NCBI GenBank assembly: GCA_029532415.1
Contig: JAQOTA010000055.1
Coordinates: 124,001 to 188,000 of the forward strand
DNA from: Marasmius tenuissimus
Taxonomy: Eukaryota; Basidiomycota; Agaricomycetes; Agaricales; Marasmiaceae
Length of the DNA: 64,000 bases
Direction: 5' to 3'
In this document: positions 11,985-24,419 of the stretch, piece by piece
Position numbering within the stretch: position 1 is the first letter of the stretch
How the letters are laid out: each line of letters begins with the position of its first letter
Made by a program: the position numbers and the translations under genes
The notes under the pieces: model-generated
The model's input: only the letters and a program-made list of their open reading frames with translations
Databases searched by the model: none
Told to the model about the DNA's origin: nothing

Positions 11985-14266
11985 ATGAAGATCATTGGCA
12001 GTCGTCTCCAAGTACGTCGCGATCGCGACAGACACCAAGTCAACCTCCCACCAGGTCCGACACCTCTGGAAGATGTCGCCGAGGGTTCGAGAAAGCCAAA
12101 GAAGAGAGCATTGCTGATTGGAGTGCGTCAAACGCTGGGAGGGTTGCAGCCATTGGGAGGGCCTCATAAGGATGTTGCTGCTATGAAGCTATTGCTTATT
12201 GGTGCGTATCTAAACGTTCTGTTCTTTGAATGAAGATAACTGATATTATTTCGCTCAGAAAAGTACCAATATGATCCAAAAGATATCGTTGTCCTGGTCG
12301 ACACGAAGGATTCCAAGCAGAAGCAACCCACACACGACAACATGGTTTGGACACTTGAATTCAGGAAGAACAACTCAAACTGAATCTGGAAGCTTTTCTA
12401 GTTGGCGGAAATGAAGAGCCTCGTTCGAGGGGCGGCACCTGGGGATCGATTCTTCTTCCACTGTGAGCGGTTCTTCATGCCTATACGTTAGAGGACTTTC
12501 AGTTAACGAGTTGTCAGACGCGGGGCATGCTATTCAGGTCGATAACGAGGATAACACGGAGGAGGATAAGATGGACGAATGTCCGTATACTATTCAATCG
12601 TTCATTTTGGCGAAGCGAGGATCCTGACCTCTATCTTTTTGAAGGCATAGTCCCCTGTGATGCGACACACCATCCAGACGACCCGATGCTCGTCAAAGAC
12701 GATGTATGTATCACGCTCCATCGCCTGATCAAAGTCTTGACGCAATTCTTCCAACGCACCACCCTGTAGTTATTAAGGGAAATCCTAGTCGATGCCCTAC
12801 CGACTGGGTCGCATCTAGTGGTACGTTTCTACCTCTTTCTCATCGAATTCTCGTTCTAAGGAAACAATTCCATACAGGCAATCTTTGACTCGTGTCACTC
12901 CGCATCACTATTAGGTTCGAGGCCATTTCCGACGAGCATCCTTCACCACGATCTCATCGCGTTTTCCACAGACCTAAAGCACTTCCGCTGCAACCGAGTA
13001 TACGTTCCATGGATGTCGAAAGGCCGCAGAAAAAGTGATTCAATCTGGCGAGCGAATGGTATGTGTTGCGCCTCGGTTGTCTTACTCAATCTGAGCCCTC
13101 TTAACAATGTCATCTCCAGTTCGCAGGGACGCAGCCTTGGTCAACTTTCGCACCATACATCAAACAAGCCGCATGGACAACAATACCGTCAAAACTCGCA
13201 AAACATCCATTGACCTTCTTTACGAAGCACCCGAAAACAACGAACACTCCCTCCCTTCAACACCCGCTTCTCATGCTGTAGACTTCATCACGGAGAGCCA
13301 CAACTCAGACTCTACTTCTACCTCTACCTCTGTACCAACCTCCTCATCTCGACCACAGTCCATCTCGATCGTCACAAATGCTATATCCCCCAACTCACGG
13401 CAACGAAAGCTCTCCAGGTCAAATACCCGGGGAAGGAGCCGACGATCAACAAGCATCTACAAATCGACCTTTGCTCCGCGTTCCTGGTTTGAAGATCGCC
13501 CTGGGGATGATGATGACGACGAACCCACCGTGTGTGAATCACCCATAGAGCAGTACTGCTCAGGGTTGTGTCGCGATCGGTCAGCACCCTCGCCTGCTGT
13601 GAGCCGAAGACCAACGTGGAACGGGAGGAGTCCGGTATCAGCATTCAGATTACCACTGGGTCCGCCCGCTGAAGTGGTCAGTCTTTCTCTCTCACCCATG
13701 CCTAAAATCGGTTGCTCACCTACTCGTCGGCGATATTTTTTCGTTCCAGATTTCCTTGAGTTCGTGCAAAGATAGTCAACAGTCTTGGGAAGACTTAAAA
13801 GGGTCGTCCATGACACAGACGCTAGTGGAAATACTCAGTGAGCGAAAGCGCACCTTGGCACGCTCAAAGGTCTCGTATACTGACATTCCCTTGTAGAAAC
13901 TGATCCCCACCCTACGCTCAAAGACTTCATGCTCAACCTCAGCCACGACATGCATCGCAAGCTTCTCCACATACATTCTGCGAATAAAGAGTACAAAAAG
14001 AAAAAGAAGCGCTGGAGATTGAAGCACTGCAGAACGCTTTCGCCCCGCGGTGACACGAATGGGGCCGAGATTAGCAACTTCCAGGACCCTCAGGTGAGTG
14101 TTGTATGGGCTCTTGCTGCATGGTATACGGTCGCTGACTATTTTCTGGTGTGTTATAGCTGTCAAGTCACAAACCTCTGGTGAGTCGGTTTTCCGTATAT
14201 CCATGTGTGAGGAGTATCCTGACGTATTGCCATTCGTAGGATATGAATTCTCGCCTTGTCCTGTGA
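11985..14266 (+). CDS. Type I metacaspase (caspase-like cysteine peptidase, C14) with a large internal insertion
   Basis: Twelve-exon gene. ATG 11985 leads to KKRALLIGV...HKDVAAMK, the first strand and helix of the caspase fold. Exons 12259-12344 and 12402-12462 give EKYQYDPKDIVVLVD and DRFFFHY. Exon 12518-12580 gives AGHAIQVDNEDNTEEDKMDE (catalytic His). The exon at 12645-12703 gives CIVPCDATHHPDDPMLV. Exons 12770-12820 and 12878-12914 give LPTGSHLV and AIFDSCHSASLL (catalytic Cys). Exon 12972-13058 gives DLKHFRCNRVYVPWMSKGRRKSD. Exon 13120-13676 adds about 180 Ser/Arg-rich residues not typical of the fold. Exons 13750-13837 and 13897-14093 restore ISLSSCKDSQQSWEDLKGSSMTQTL, then LSSHKPL and DMNSRLVL at the terminus. 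Both dyad residues are present, but the usual GHG is GHA and the usual CHSG is CHSA. No N-terminal Pro/Gln prodomain was seen. Confidence 0.88.
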
Positions 14267-14569
14267 CTTGCCTGCGCGCCATACTTATTATAAAGTACTT
14301 TAGGTCGCACATAATTACATTAGCCCGTAGATTAATGCGAGGATGCGTTTTAAATTTGCTGTTTGGGTGCCCCAAGTTAAGCAGCGAGGCCAGACTTAGT
14401 TTCGAGCTGGGACGGATCCGAGTACAAGTGTTACACTGAAGCGAAGCAAAGTACATGTGCGTCAAACCAAAGTCGACGCAAAGGATGTAAGTAGTGAAGC
14501 AGCTGAACGAATGGAGTGGTGCTAGTATGACGAGGTAGTAATGTATCGGAACACGAGTGCAAAATCCAT
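14267..14569. other. Short convergent intergenic region
   Basis: 303 bp between the stop codons of the metacaspase and PIF1. No gene or RNA structure was recognised. Confidence 0.5.
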
Positions 14570-17014
14570 TCACAACGTCCAGCTAGCGTCGCCGTCAATC
14601 TCTTCGCACTGGATCGTTTCTAGAGTCTTACTCCACTCCTTAACTTTGGGATGGGCATTGACCTAGAACATCCGTTTAGCAAGAGGCAAACTCAGCAAGT
14701 GACTAGTTCGTCTCACCTTGTTGGGATCAAAATTCAATACTTGTAGCCCGTCCAGAGACGTTGCACGCGATAACGCAACGTATGCTTGCCCTGCAGAAGA
14801 AAAAATAAAATAAAAAGTCAATTGACTAGTTCGATGCTGATGAACATATACTAACCCTTTTCGAACACCTTCCCAAGGTCAACTTTGACCCTTTCCAGTG
14901 TCTGGCCCTGAGACTTGTGTATTGACATAGCCCAAGAAAGGATCAGAGGGAACTTGGTCAAGTCGTGAGTTTCTGGCCGAAATCGAGACTGACAATCACC
15001 TCACCTGCGTCCGGGAAGCCTGTACTTCACCGCTAGGCAGCTCAACCTTGAACGTTTCAGGTACCACCATGACCTTCCGTCTGCCCCCGTTGGGCACCAT
15101 GAATTCGACGACCGGATACAAGGTTTGTCCAACCCGGGCGGTAGCAGTCTTAGCAGAGCCTGCAGGCTTAGAAGAGGAGGCCGGTTTGCCGGTTGGGACG
15201 GTATAGGTATCGTCGTCTTCCTTTCCATACGTTGCGGGATCGCAAAAACCTAAAACGATCCCCATAGAACCATTGACGAGTGTGTCGTCCATATTCTTGA
15301 TCAACATCACCTGAAGAACAAGGATCGGTCATCTAGCGCAACCAAGTCGAACCGAGCGGCTCACCTGAGCATCCTTTCGAAGGACGAGGAGTTGGGAAGC
15401 CATGAAATTGCTCAACAATTTCTCTCGTTGCTGCAGGTCAGTTACTCCGCTATCGATGGCTTTGTATGGCATCTCTTCTTTGCCCTGCAGACTATTCAAG
15501 CGAGTGCTATTCGAGCGATCTACGTCTTCACGACGAGGGAACCTTGAGAGTAGATTAGCCGCTTGTGTTATACCACAAGTTAAGGATTGCTTACAGTTCT
15601 GTTGGACCTATCCCATTGTCATACTGAATTGGTCTCGACAAACGCCTGAACTTGTTTATCGACTCTTGAGATAATTGACCGAAGCGCATTTCGTTCAACA
15701 TGTCCACGAACTCTGTTGGAAGGACGTCGATGAAAGGAAGTGGACTCGTCAGTCAGGGAATCGTACCTTGGTCAGTTTGTCGGAACACCTTTGTGAGGTT
15801 GAATGTCCGCTCTATCGATTTGGACCAGTTTTGTGCCTCAAAAGCGAACTTCACAGACACACTTCCTTTCGTCACCGGTGGTAATTGGAAGAAATCGCCG
15901 GTCACAATAACCTGAAGAATAGCATTGTCAACGTTGACGAGGTTTGATAGAAGGTGGGCGGCGTTTTCCGACCTGTATTCCTCCAAATGGTTTGTGATTT
16001 TTCCGAAGGAGACTGCCAATGTCGCATAGTTTGTCGAACAGGTCACCGTCCACCATGGAAACTGGAAGGTGAGATCAATATGTGTATGCAGCTTCAACGC
16101 GCTTCACTCACCCTCATCTACAATCAAGACCTTTGTCCTTAACCACCGCGTCAATGCTTTCTTGTTCTTCCTCACTTTCGACGCAAGTTCTTGCGCGGAC
16201 TCAATACCTAGACCGATTCCAGCGAAGGAGTGGATGGTCACACCACCAATGTTGCAGGCCGCGATACCTGTGCATATGTATGAATGAACCCGCCAGTGTA
16301 GAGTAGCGGAAACAAACCAGTCGAAGCGGTGATTGCCACTGCGTCGGAGGCTTTGCCGTACTTTATCTTCAGTGCCTTGATAATCTCACGAAGCAGAACC
16401 GATTTCCCGGTACCTGGACAATGCATATATGCGCAATCAATGTCGGGTCAATAACTCGAAAAGGCGTTCGACGCACCAGCACTCCCAGTATAAAACACAC
16501 TCATGCCCTGCTTCACAAGATCAAGTATTTGGGACTGTTCTTTGCTCAAAAATACCCCTGCCATCTTCTTTGGTTTCGGTCCTGGCTTGGTGCTGTTAGG
16601 AAGCTCGATGACCTTTGGCTTCGTGGGTAATCTGCCTTGAGGTTTCGTGCCAGCTGCCGCATTACTGCTTTCATTCCACGATGCTGGGAGTTCTCTCTTC
16701 TTCTTTGTTGGCGGAGCACCGACTTCGTCGTTAAATAGGCCTGCCGGATCGGAGGGTCGTTTCTTGTTGGCCTTCGTCGAGTCCTCCAGAGGCTGAGCCG
16801 CTACCTTGGGCTTATTCATGGAAGCCAGTGCATCCTGAATAGCTTTCAAACGAGCTTGCTGGCCTGTCAACTTCGTTGCTGGCGGTGGGGAAGGTGACCA
16901 TTCGATGGGCACTGGATCGTCTCGTGAGCCTTTTGCGGCACTATTGAAGTTGTTTTCGGCGAAGTCGCGCTTGAATGTGCCAAGGCCTGATCTGGACTGG
17001 CTTGAGCCCGACAT
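14570..17014 (-). CDS. PIF1: PIF1-family 5'-3' DNA helicase
   Basis: ATG is at 17014 ([18 protein letters not shown]); the open frame upstream starts only with GTG. The stop is at 14570. About 170 basic, disordered residues with a KRP/KKKR patch (probable nuclear localisation) precede the helicase. Across introns the motifs are: [25 protein letters not shown] + [11 protein letters not shown] (Walker A), [34 protein letters not shown] + VSMVDGDLF (Walker B), FGGIQ + [21 protein letters not shown]...[26 protein letters not shown], and near the end [26 protein letters not shown]. All are canonical. PIF1 unwinds G-quadruplexes and displaced strands in nuclear and mitochondrial genomes. A decayed paralogue with the same intron positions lies at 24.9-26.7 kb. 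Confidence 0.92.
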
Positions 17015-17331
17015 ATCTGAACGTCGTCGGTGTGAAGGGGAACGTAGAGGGTGAACGAAATTATTTCCCACACTCGCGTTTAGCGTTAAACGCGATACCA
17101 CGTGATCGTCGCGTAGGTAGCCACATGGCGCAGGTGTGGCCACTTGGATAACTCGTCAAGTCGGCCATCCCCTCAGTCCCTCCACCGCACGGCTTATAAT
17201 AAATATATAGAGAGTATTTATTGCGTCGAATACAGTATTACAGTATGTGTATAAGCCCCATGAACTTCCACTTATTCATGCAATTGTGACAGTCTGACAA
17301 ACGCTCGTCAATACTTCAGTCTCCAGAGAAA

Positions 17332-19104
17332 TCAACAGAAACAGACCTTGGCATATAGAGACTCGACAACCTTGCCAACTTGACCCAGGGTGTCGATAGC
17401 CGTGCCATACATGTTCTGCAAGTGATAAGATTAGAAATGGCCTGAATTGGCAATGCAAAGCAACCTACATCGGGTTTAGGCTCGTCGTAAACCAGTAGAC
17501 ATCCTCGTCCTTGATCGAGCACCCCATGGAATACCTTGTCTAGAATCATTTGTGAAAGCCTAGTCGTGTAAAGGTGTCCGGGTCGGCTTTTGATCGACTA
17601 CGCAAAAGGGCAAAGAACATACTTGGTCTCCACGCTCTGTCGGCCTTGACCAACAGATTCGGCGACGAACTCGAGCTCCACTACCGAATACGGTTCGATG
17701 ATTCGCAGCAAGTTCTGTTGCAACAAAGCATCGTATAAATCGGACAAATGTGAACGAATTGTAGGGTCGGATGAGAGTTCTACGGAAAGACCCCGAGTCA
17801 GCGACCAAGTTCATAGGGCGGTGGCGAGGTACCCACCATTCTTGTATTCTTTGAGGGCCTTTTCGAAGTCCGCAAGATTCCGTTCCTGGTGTGCACGGGC
17901 TACAGCTCGCATACTCTCAACCTCCCGTAGCTGCACATATTTGACTGCCAGCTTGATAGAGAGAAGTGAGGTGACATCTTCCGGCTACAACAGATGTTGG
18001 CGAATCTCATTGCTTCCGAACGGTTGAGCTACTCACGAGGTTCAGCATGACTTTGCAAAGAAGCATGTACTTGAGGGCTCCGAGCGCCTTTCCATCATCA
18101 TCCCCTTGCGACGAAAAGCTCTCAAATGCTTCGTAGAAGTAGGAGTAGGCAGTCGTGTAGTCCTTGTCCTCCGCATGTAAGATACCTGGCCTGAAATCAG
18201 TGACCGATCTTCGTGAGTAATGCGAGAGCACGCACCTGACTGCAAGTCAAGAGCCGCTTGGAGATGCGGCGGGCAATATATCGAGTTTGCAGCGGTCCGC
18301 GAGGAAGTGAGGGCAGCCTAAACGTACCCGTTAGGCATCGAAGTCAAGCACAAATTAGAAAGATTTGCCTTCGCTTTCGCCATGTTTCCAATCCCTCGGT
18401 ACACCCTGCTCTCCAACAGATGGACCTCTGTCAGGATCATCTTATCGTCTAATCTTCTAAGCTCGGTGAGGAGGGAATCGATGAGTGTCAGCGCCGATTT
18501 GTATTGCTGAACTTCGAGCTGCCTGGAGTAGGAAGTACGATCAGAGTCAATTTGTGCAGGAGACGTTGAAGAGCTCACAAGCCTGCCAGTCTCGTTTCCA
18601 AGTTATGCTTCAAAAATATCCGCTTCTCCCGTTTAGCCCATTCGATATTCTCCTTGAGGGTAGTCATCTGGACGTCCTTGCTATCCGGAATGCTATTGAA
18701 GTAGTCTAGTAGCGTCCTTACTACACGAAAATAACAATGAGATAAGCCACGGTAGAGAATACACGTCTCCTCACTAAGTTTAGCTGTCTTCGCTTTGGCA
18801 GTGGAGGACATGAACGTCCGCGATTGTGTTATGATTTCAGCTACTCCCTTCGCATTTCTGGGACAACATTCGTCAGGTAGAGTAGTCATGGAGAGCTCAG
18901 TACGCACTTTTGATCTCTATAGAGCTGCCCCAAATTCACCAACGCCGTCTCTTGATCCCTCAAGGTCTGCGCCAACCGATCTTCGCCCTCGCTAGCTGCA
19001 GGTTTTGGCAACGCAAGAATTTGCTTGTACAGATCCTCTGCACGTTTAGTGTCGGTTTTAGAAGCCGCATTTGCGTCTGCAAGAAGCTTGTCTGTCGAAG
19101 ACAT
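17332..19104 (-). CDS. RPN6: 26S proteasome regulatory subunit RPN6 (PSMD11)
   Basis: ATG is at 19104 ([28 protein letters not shown]) and the TGA at 17332-17334 ([12 protein letters not shown]). The frame is open further upstream, but this ATG matches the short N-terminus of the family. Spliced exons give the alpha-solenoid repeats AKTAKL...[61 protein letters not shown] and [19 protein letters not shown], then [31 protein letters not shown]. The C-terminal PCI domain ends [29 protein letters not shown] and a final helix. RPN6 clamps the lid to the 20S core in the 19S particle. The gene is divergent with RPB4. Confidence 0.93.
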
Positions 19105-19297
19105 CGGGTTAATGGGAGGAGGTGATGAAGAACGGAAGTTCAGAACACTGAGGAGAGGGACGCGCGTCGAATTGTCGTGAATCGTGGGAACTTCGATCAC
19201 GCATCTGTAAGCGCTCAAGTGTTGGTGTTGGGCGCTTGATTGTCCCTTTCCTTGCTGCCTACTCTAGCACAGCTCTACTGGCTTGCTTCACGCCAAA
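19105..19297. promoter_or_regulatory. Divergent promoter shared by RPN6 and RPB4
   Basis: Only 193 bp separate the two start codons. No TATA box is visible, as expected for housekeeping genes. No yeast-type proteasome control element (GGTGGCAAA) was seen. Confidence 0.5.
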
Positions 19298-19928
19298 ATG
19301 ACTACACGACTCCGCCATCGCCCGCAAACAGAGGATGAAGATGCTGCCGCACTGAAACTGGGACCTGGTGCGTTGCTAGACTATATGTATACAGTCGCTT
19401 TGGCTGATTTCTTTGCGAGGATAGAATTCAACAATGCGGGTTGTTTGCTCATCTCCGAAGTCAAATATTTGCTTGAAAATCGAGACAAGGATGCACCGGA
19501 TACTGCGTACGTTACCTGAAGGAGTGGATTTGGACTTCTTTATCCTGACTATTCATCTGTGTCAAGTGTCTACAACAAAACACTGGAATACGTGAAGACA
19601 TTCGCGAAATTCAACACGACTGACTCGGCCAGCGCAGTACGAGAGTGAGTCGACCTCTTCGCCAACGAGCTTTCGAGATTGACCCTGGCCCGCTCGAACA
19701 GGACTTTGCGAAGAGAACCGGCTCTGACACAGTTCGAGACGGCCCAAATAGCCAATCTGTGCCCGGCAGATGCAGAGGAAGCAAAGAGTGTCGTACCAAG
19801 GTATTCCATGTTCGTCTTCCACTACGACGAAGTCACCTCATCTGCGCTTCAGTCTGGTGAAAATAGACGACGATCGTCTGCAAGCACTTCTGGACGAAAT
19901 ACAGACCATGCGCAAGTTCCAGTCGTAG
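19298..19928 (+). CDS. RPB4: RNA polymerase II subunit RPB4
   Basis: ATG is at 19298 (MTTRLRHRPQTEDEDAAALKLGP) and the TAG at 19926-19928. Four short introns splice in frame: into EFNNAGCLLISEVKYLLENR at about 19429, VYNKTLEYVKTFAKFNTTDS at about 19566, ETLRREPALTQFETAQIANL at about 19719, and LVKIDDDRLQALLDEIQTMRKFQ at about 19858. The protein is about 135 residues, normal for RPB4. The HRDC-like core is complete, including NLCPADAEEAKSVVPS. RPB4 forms the dissociable stalk with RPB7 and links transcription to mRNA export and decay. The 3' end converges on PUS1 with an 84-bp gap, so the transcripts probably overlap. Confidence 0.93.
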
Positions 19929-20012
19929 GCTGCAGTTTCTGGTCGTTCTGTCGTTTCTCTCGTACGTTGTGTACAATACATCTGTATCATACCTTCAATA
20001 TATCACATCTAT

Positions 20013-22192
20013 TCAACCTTCAGCTTCCTTCATCTCTTTCCCGCTAAGTGGCTGATCTATCTCCACGTCGTCCCCCTGCTCGTCTGGTCTCATCTTCTCG
20101 GTGTCATCCTCCGCAAAGCTCGTGAGGTTGAACTTTCTCTGCTCCCTGAACGGCTTATCCCGCTTCTCCCCCTTCTTAACAACGCACACCTCAGGAATAG
20201 TCCCCGCAGGATTCAGATATAGCAAATCACCACCTCCGTAGGCATCGACTGAGCGAATCCAAGCGTCAAACCTGTCCGGAATAGATCAGCTAACTTGTCT
20301 AGCAGCAGCGAGCGGGTATGGAGACACTCACAGCCCTTTTCGATCCTCTATAGACCTCATGTTGTCATAGATATACTTTTGCTTGAAAGCAGCCATCTGG
20401 TCGGCATATTTCTCGAAGCTGATAGGGTCTCGCCACGCGGGATCAGATGGGCCGTCTAGCTTCCCATTTGCATTGTCGAGCTTTTTGCTGTAGAGATCGA
20501 AGACCGGATACTCGAGCAACAAGCCCAGAGCGGGCATTTTGGGTATATGAACGGGGGTGAGGGTGAATAGCTAGCGGAATGAGACGTGTAAGAGACAGTG
20601 CGACAAGATGAGGTTGACTGGACAGACCTGGTCAATTATACTCGACGGGGATTGTGTCCTGCATATCATGACCAGAGCGAACATCATTTTACGCTTAAGG
20701 GCCGAAGGTGAGCGTATTCTCGTAAGATGAATATGGAAAGCTCACTATCTATTTGCTTTCGCTCAGTCATCGGATCTTCAACGGACCAACGAGTAGGGCT
20801 CACCTGGTGAAGCATGAAGCTTTGTCCATTGAGTTCTACTGCAATCCACTCCGTCTCACCATACACTGCTGGGTCAATCACCTACAACTGGCTCAGCATC
20901 CTGTTTCACGCCGTGACCGACCCAACCCACCTCAAGGCTCTTCATATAACGATTGTTTGACTTATCTTTCGGGTCTTGCGCGACAGTGAAATTATGGAAA
21001 TTGTGTGTTCGTTCAAATTTCTTCACGATTTCACGTAGCCGATCCATGTGGGCTGGAGTAGCTCTCCAAGCCCGTTTTCGCGCAAAATCTTCCTCGGCTG
21101 TGCTTTCCTCGACATCAGGGACATCCCAGAAGGGATCAGACGTGTAGACGAGCTCTCGTGACGTTGAAGCGGCGTATTCTTTGAACGACTGATCCAGGGC
21201 ACAGCCAGGTTTCGGAGGTATCAGGAGGTATGAGGGGAAGAAGTACGTGTATTTACGACCATCACACAGTCTGATAAAGTGTGAGCTAACTCTGTACGAG
21301 TCCAAGAATCGCAATTGCAACTCACGTATGGGCGTTAAATGAATTTTGCACGCGTTGCTGGAGAGAAAGGAAGTAGGAGAATCAGTGGGGTGACAAAAGA
21401 TGGAGGATTGGCCACGACGTGTAATACCGACAAGATCCCAAATACGAATGTCTGAAGGTAGCAATTCGTTGATACGAGTCAACATATTGTCGACGCCCGG
21501 CACTTCAGTGATCATTTTCATTGAGACTACATTCCCGACAGCGTGTACGCCAGCATCCGTTCGAGCTGCCCTCGCAAAATTGACCTGACGAACTGATCAG
21601 GAAAAAGCGTTGATGGAGGAGAAAAAGAGATGTACATACCTTGACGGGGTCGTCAGCATTATCCTTCGAGACAGCACCAGCGGCAATCAATGCTTTGAAA
21701 AGTTCTCCTTCAATCGTGAGTAGCTCCGGAAGTCCAGGTTGAGCTCTCTGACTAGCGTACAGACATCGAATAGGTGAAAAAACTGCATGTCAAAAATAAT
21801 GATATGTGAACGTACAACTGCATTCCTCTGTATTTCGAGCCGCAGAATCCGAGAAGTATTGCAGTCTGTCGCTTAGGCAGACGAGGCTCTCTCGGTCCCG
21901 CCTCCGGATCTCTTGGTGTATCTTCGCGACCCCGTGCTCGACGCCCAAGGTTTCTCTTGTCCCTAGGCGCTTTCCCTTTCCCTTTGCCCTTAGATCCTTC
22001 AGCTGCTCCAGTGGGCTCACTTGCGCCTTGGTCGGTGTCGGCCATCGCAATATCATCTGCTTGAGTCTTCTCCTCTACGGAAGTAGATTCGTGTTCGTGT
22101 TTGACGCGTTTCGAAGAACCTTCAGACGAGGTCGGGGATGAAATTTCTGTGTCTTCCATGGCGCGTTTTTTACCAGCTGTGTCGCTTGACAT
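20013..22192 (-). CDS. PUS1: tRNA pseudouridine synthase PUS1
   Basis: Main start at ATG 22192 ([16 protein letters not shown]). An in-frame upstream ATG at 22312 would add about 40 residues. A charged, disordered leader with KRVKHEHE and [13 protein letters not shown] precedes the TruA fold: [18 protein letters not shown], then [23 protein letters not shown] with the catalytic Asp in [73 protein letters not shown] and [13 protein letters not shown]. The acidic tail ends at TGA 20013-20015. Several introns are required. PUS1 makes pseudouridine in tRNA anticodon stems, U2 snRNA and mRNAs. Confidence 0.92.
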
Positions 22193-22585
22193 CAATCGTT
22201 GTCGGATAATGAGCAATGGTGATGGTATTGTCTTTGACGAACGGGATGGTTCGAAGTCCAAGAAATAGGAATAGGGCAGGTGACGACGGTGGTAAAAAAA
22301 AGTCCGTAGCATGTGCGGTGATGATTTGGTGGAAGTAGAACTTCCGGCGCGGATTAGCCGACAGTCTAGCAGTACTGGACGTGATGCAATACCGTTACGG
22401 CAAATACTCACATTCCCTCTACTTTTGGAGACACTTCGTATGATTAGAATGTCCACACAACAGGTATATCGTGTTTAGTTGGACCATAGCCAAAGAAAAG
22501 AGAACTCGAGACCCAACGAAACTATGCCAATATGTACATCTACCCAAATCCCACACCCCAAATCTACTAAAAAAAATCGGATTCT
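22193..22585. other. Intergenic region between PUS1 start and xylulokinase 3' end
   Basis: It contains the PUS1 promoter and the possible upstream PUS1 start (22312). A T-box-like GGTTCGAAGTCC near 22250 has no tRNA structure around it. Confidence 0.5.
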
Positions 22586-24419
22586 TCAAGCCCTCTGACT
22601 CTGTGCCCACGATTGCACAACCATGTCTTCACAAGCCCTATACGGTTCGATCAATGCCTCATAAACCTTGGGACCAAGCCGCGGCTCGGCCACACATTTG
22701 TGGTTCAACGCCCCACTACCACTCTGTGCGATCATCTCCTCGAAGGTTCCCGAAGAGTTGTCATCTTGCTGCTTCCACCATGCAAACTTGGCGAGAAGGG
22801 CACCTCCCATTCCGGCGGCTTCCTTGGTTGTGCTGATATACACTTTCATGTTGAACAGGTCAGCAGCGAGTTGACGGATCGACTGATTCGCTGACGATCC
22901 GCCTGTGACGACGAGTCGCTGGAGAGGAGGGGCATCAGGAGGGAGGATAGCCGCAATACGGGACTTGATAGAAAGGAACTGTGATTCGAGAATCATCCTG
23001 GGATGAACATCTCGTGGGATCGCATCCGTATCTACCCGGACGGGAGGTGAAGTCGAGATATCAAAGAAGAAGTTGCCCTTGACTTCGGGAGGGATGATTT
23101 CGGGCAATGGGAAGTAGATGCCCAGATGACCACCGGCGCCCGGGGTGGCTGCTTCGAGGAGAGTATTGTACTGAGACCAATCCTTCTCAGCGTACTGATC
23201 GCGTACTTCTTCTCGTGCCAACGCTCCATTCTTGTAACATAGCATGGCAATCTGGGCATCAGGTGCATCGGTAGGGTGAGAGAGTAGATGAGAGGTGGTG
23301 AAACGTTTGGGTGGAGAGTCTGCGGGCGGAATGGAGAGCAGGAACGTGGTTGAAGTCCCAAGAGAGAGAAGAGCGTCACCGGGGAAAGACAGCGCAACAA
23401 CCGTAGCAGGGTTGTCTCCAGTGAAGGGTGCAATAATACAATCTGCGGAGATAAAGAATCAGCCCTGACATGGTCTTAGCCACCAGCTCCATACGCACCT
23501 GGATTAAAGCCCCATCGTTCTGTCCACCAGTTACTGATCTTTCCCAAGGAAGTTCCACCTGACACGGGCTCGGGGCCAATCTTTGAACGCAGTTCTGCTC
23601 CACCACAGACTTCGAGAAGCCGAGCATCCCACTTGCAAGTAAGGACGTCCATTAAATTCATTCCACTGGCATCCGATATCTCGATCGGTGCAATTTCACC
23701 GAGGAATAGCGACGGAATGAATGAGGAGACCAGAGAAACGCGAGATGTTGCCTTGTATACGTCCGGGAACAAGCGGCGAATCTAGGAAGACTGGAGCTTG
23801 AGTCTCCTGAGGTGTAGGTAGAGAAGTTTCTTACTCACTCGAGCTATCTGGGTACCGGTGAACCTGTGGTACGCCCTGCTGCCCGAGATATTGGCAAGTA
23901 CTTGAGGACCTCCAATAGCCTCTTCGATCTCCTGGCACTCCCTTGTCGTCGAAGAGTCTTGCCAGATCGGAGCCTTCTGGTAAGAAAAGCCCTTAGGTGA
24001 CAACTGGGACGTCAAGGTTTTTGACGGATCTAGTGAAGCCAATAGTTCCTTCGCATCCTCTGACCAGTAGACAGACCCATGTTGCTGCCAATAGTATCTT
24101 ATATGAAAACCTAGACCCAAAGAGTAATAGATGAACAACATACCTGACCGGCTCCGGAGATACCAGCAATTGAGGCAAAATCTACACCCGCTTTCTTCAT
24201 CCTCTCCATCAGTAAATCGAAAGCATCAAGCCACATTGCGACTGGAGATGTCACTTCGCCTTCGTCCGGACCCTTGATAGCACCGTTTTCTGTTGCATAG
24301 CTGGGGAGGTCCTTGTCGAAGTGAACCGAGGATTCGTGGACAATCGAGCAATCCTCTTGCACGATCACGGCCTTGAGCTGCTGGGTCGACAAGTCAAAAC
24401 CTAGGAACAGAGGAGCCAT
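22586..24419 (-). CDS. XKS1: D-xylulose kinase (FGGY family)
   Basis: ATG is at 24419 ([21 protein letters not shown]) and the TGA at 22586-22588. The N-terminal phosphate-binding strand [17 protein letters not shown] + QHGSVYW (intron about 24130-24092), [25 protein letters not shown] and [11 protein letters not shown] are FGGY substrate-domain features. [19 protein letters not shown] carries the catalytic Asp (GDNPA), followed by [12 protein letters not shown]. The second domain contains [26 protein letters not shown] and [18 protein letters not shown]. At about 560-570 residues it matches eukaryotic xylulokinases. It phosphorylates D-xylulose to feed pentoses into the pentose phosphate pathway, and is cytosolic. 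Confidence 0.93.

Noticed and set aside
14345..14440. GTTAAGCAGCGAGGC stretch resembling a 5S rRNA core
   Set aside because: Neither the rest of a 5S sequence nor its pairing arms are present around it.
22245..22262. B-box-like GGTTCGAAGTCC, possible tRNA gene
   Set aside because: No A box at the right distance and no cloverleaf can be drawn.
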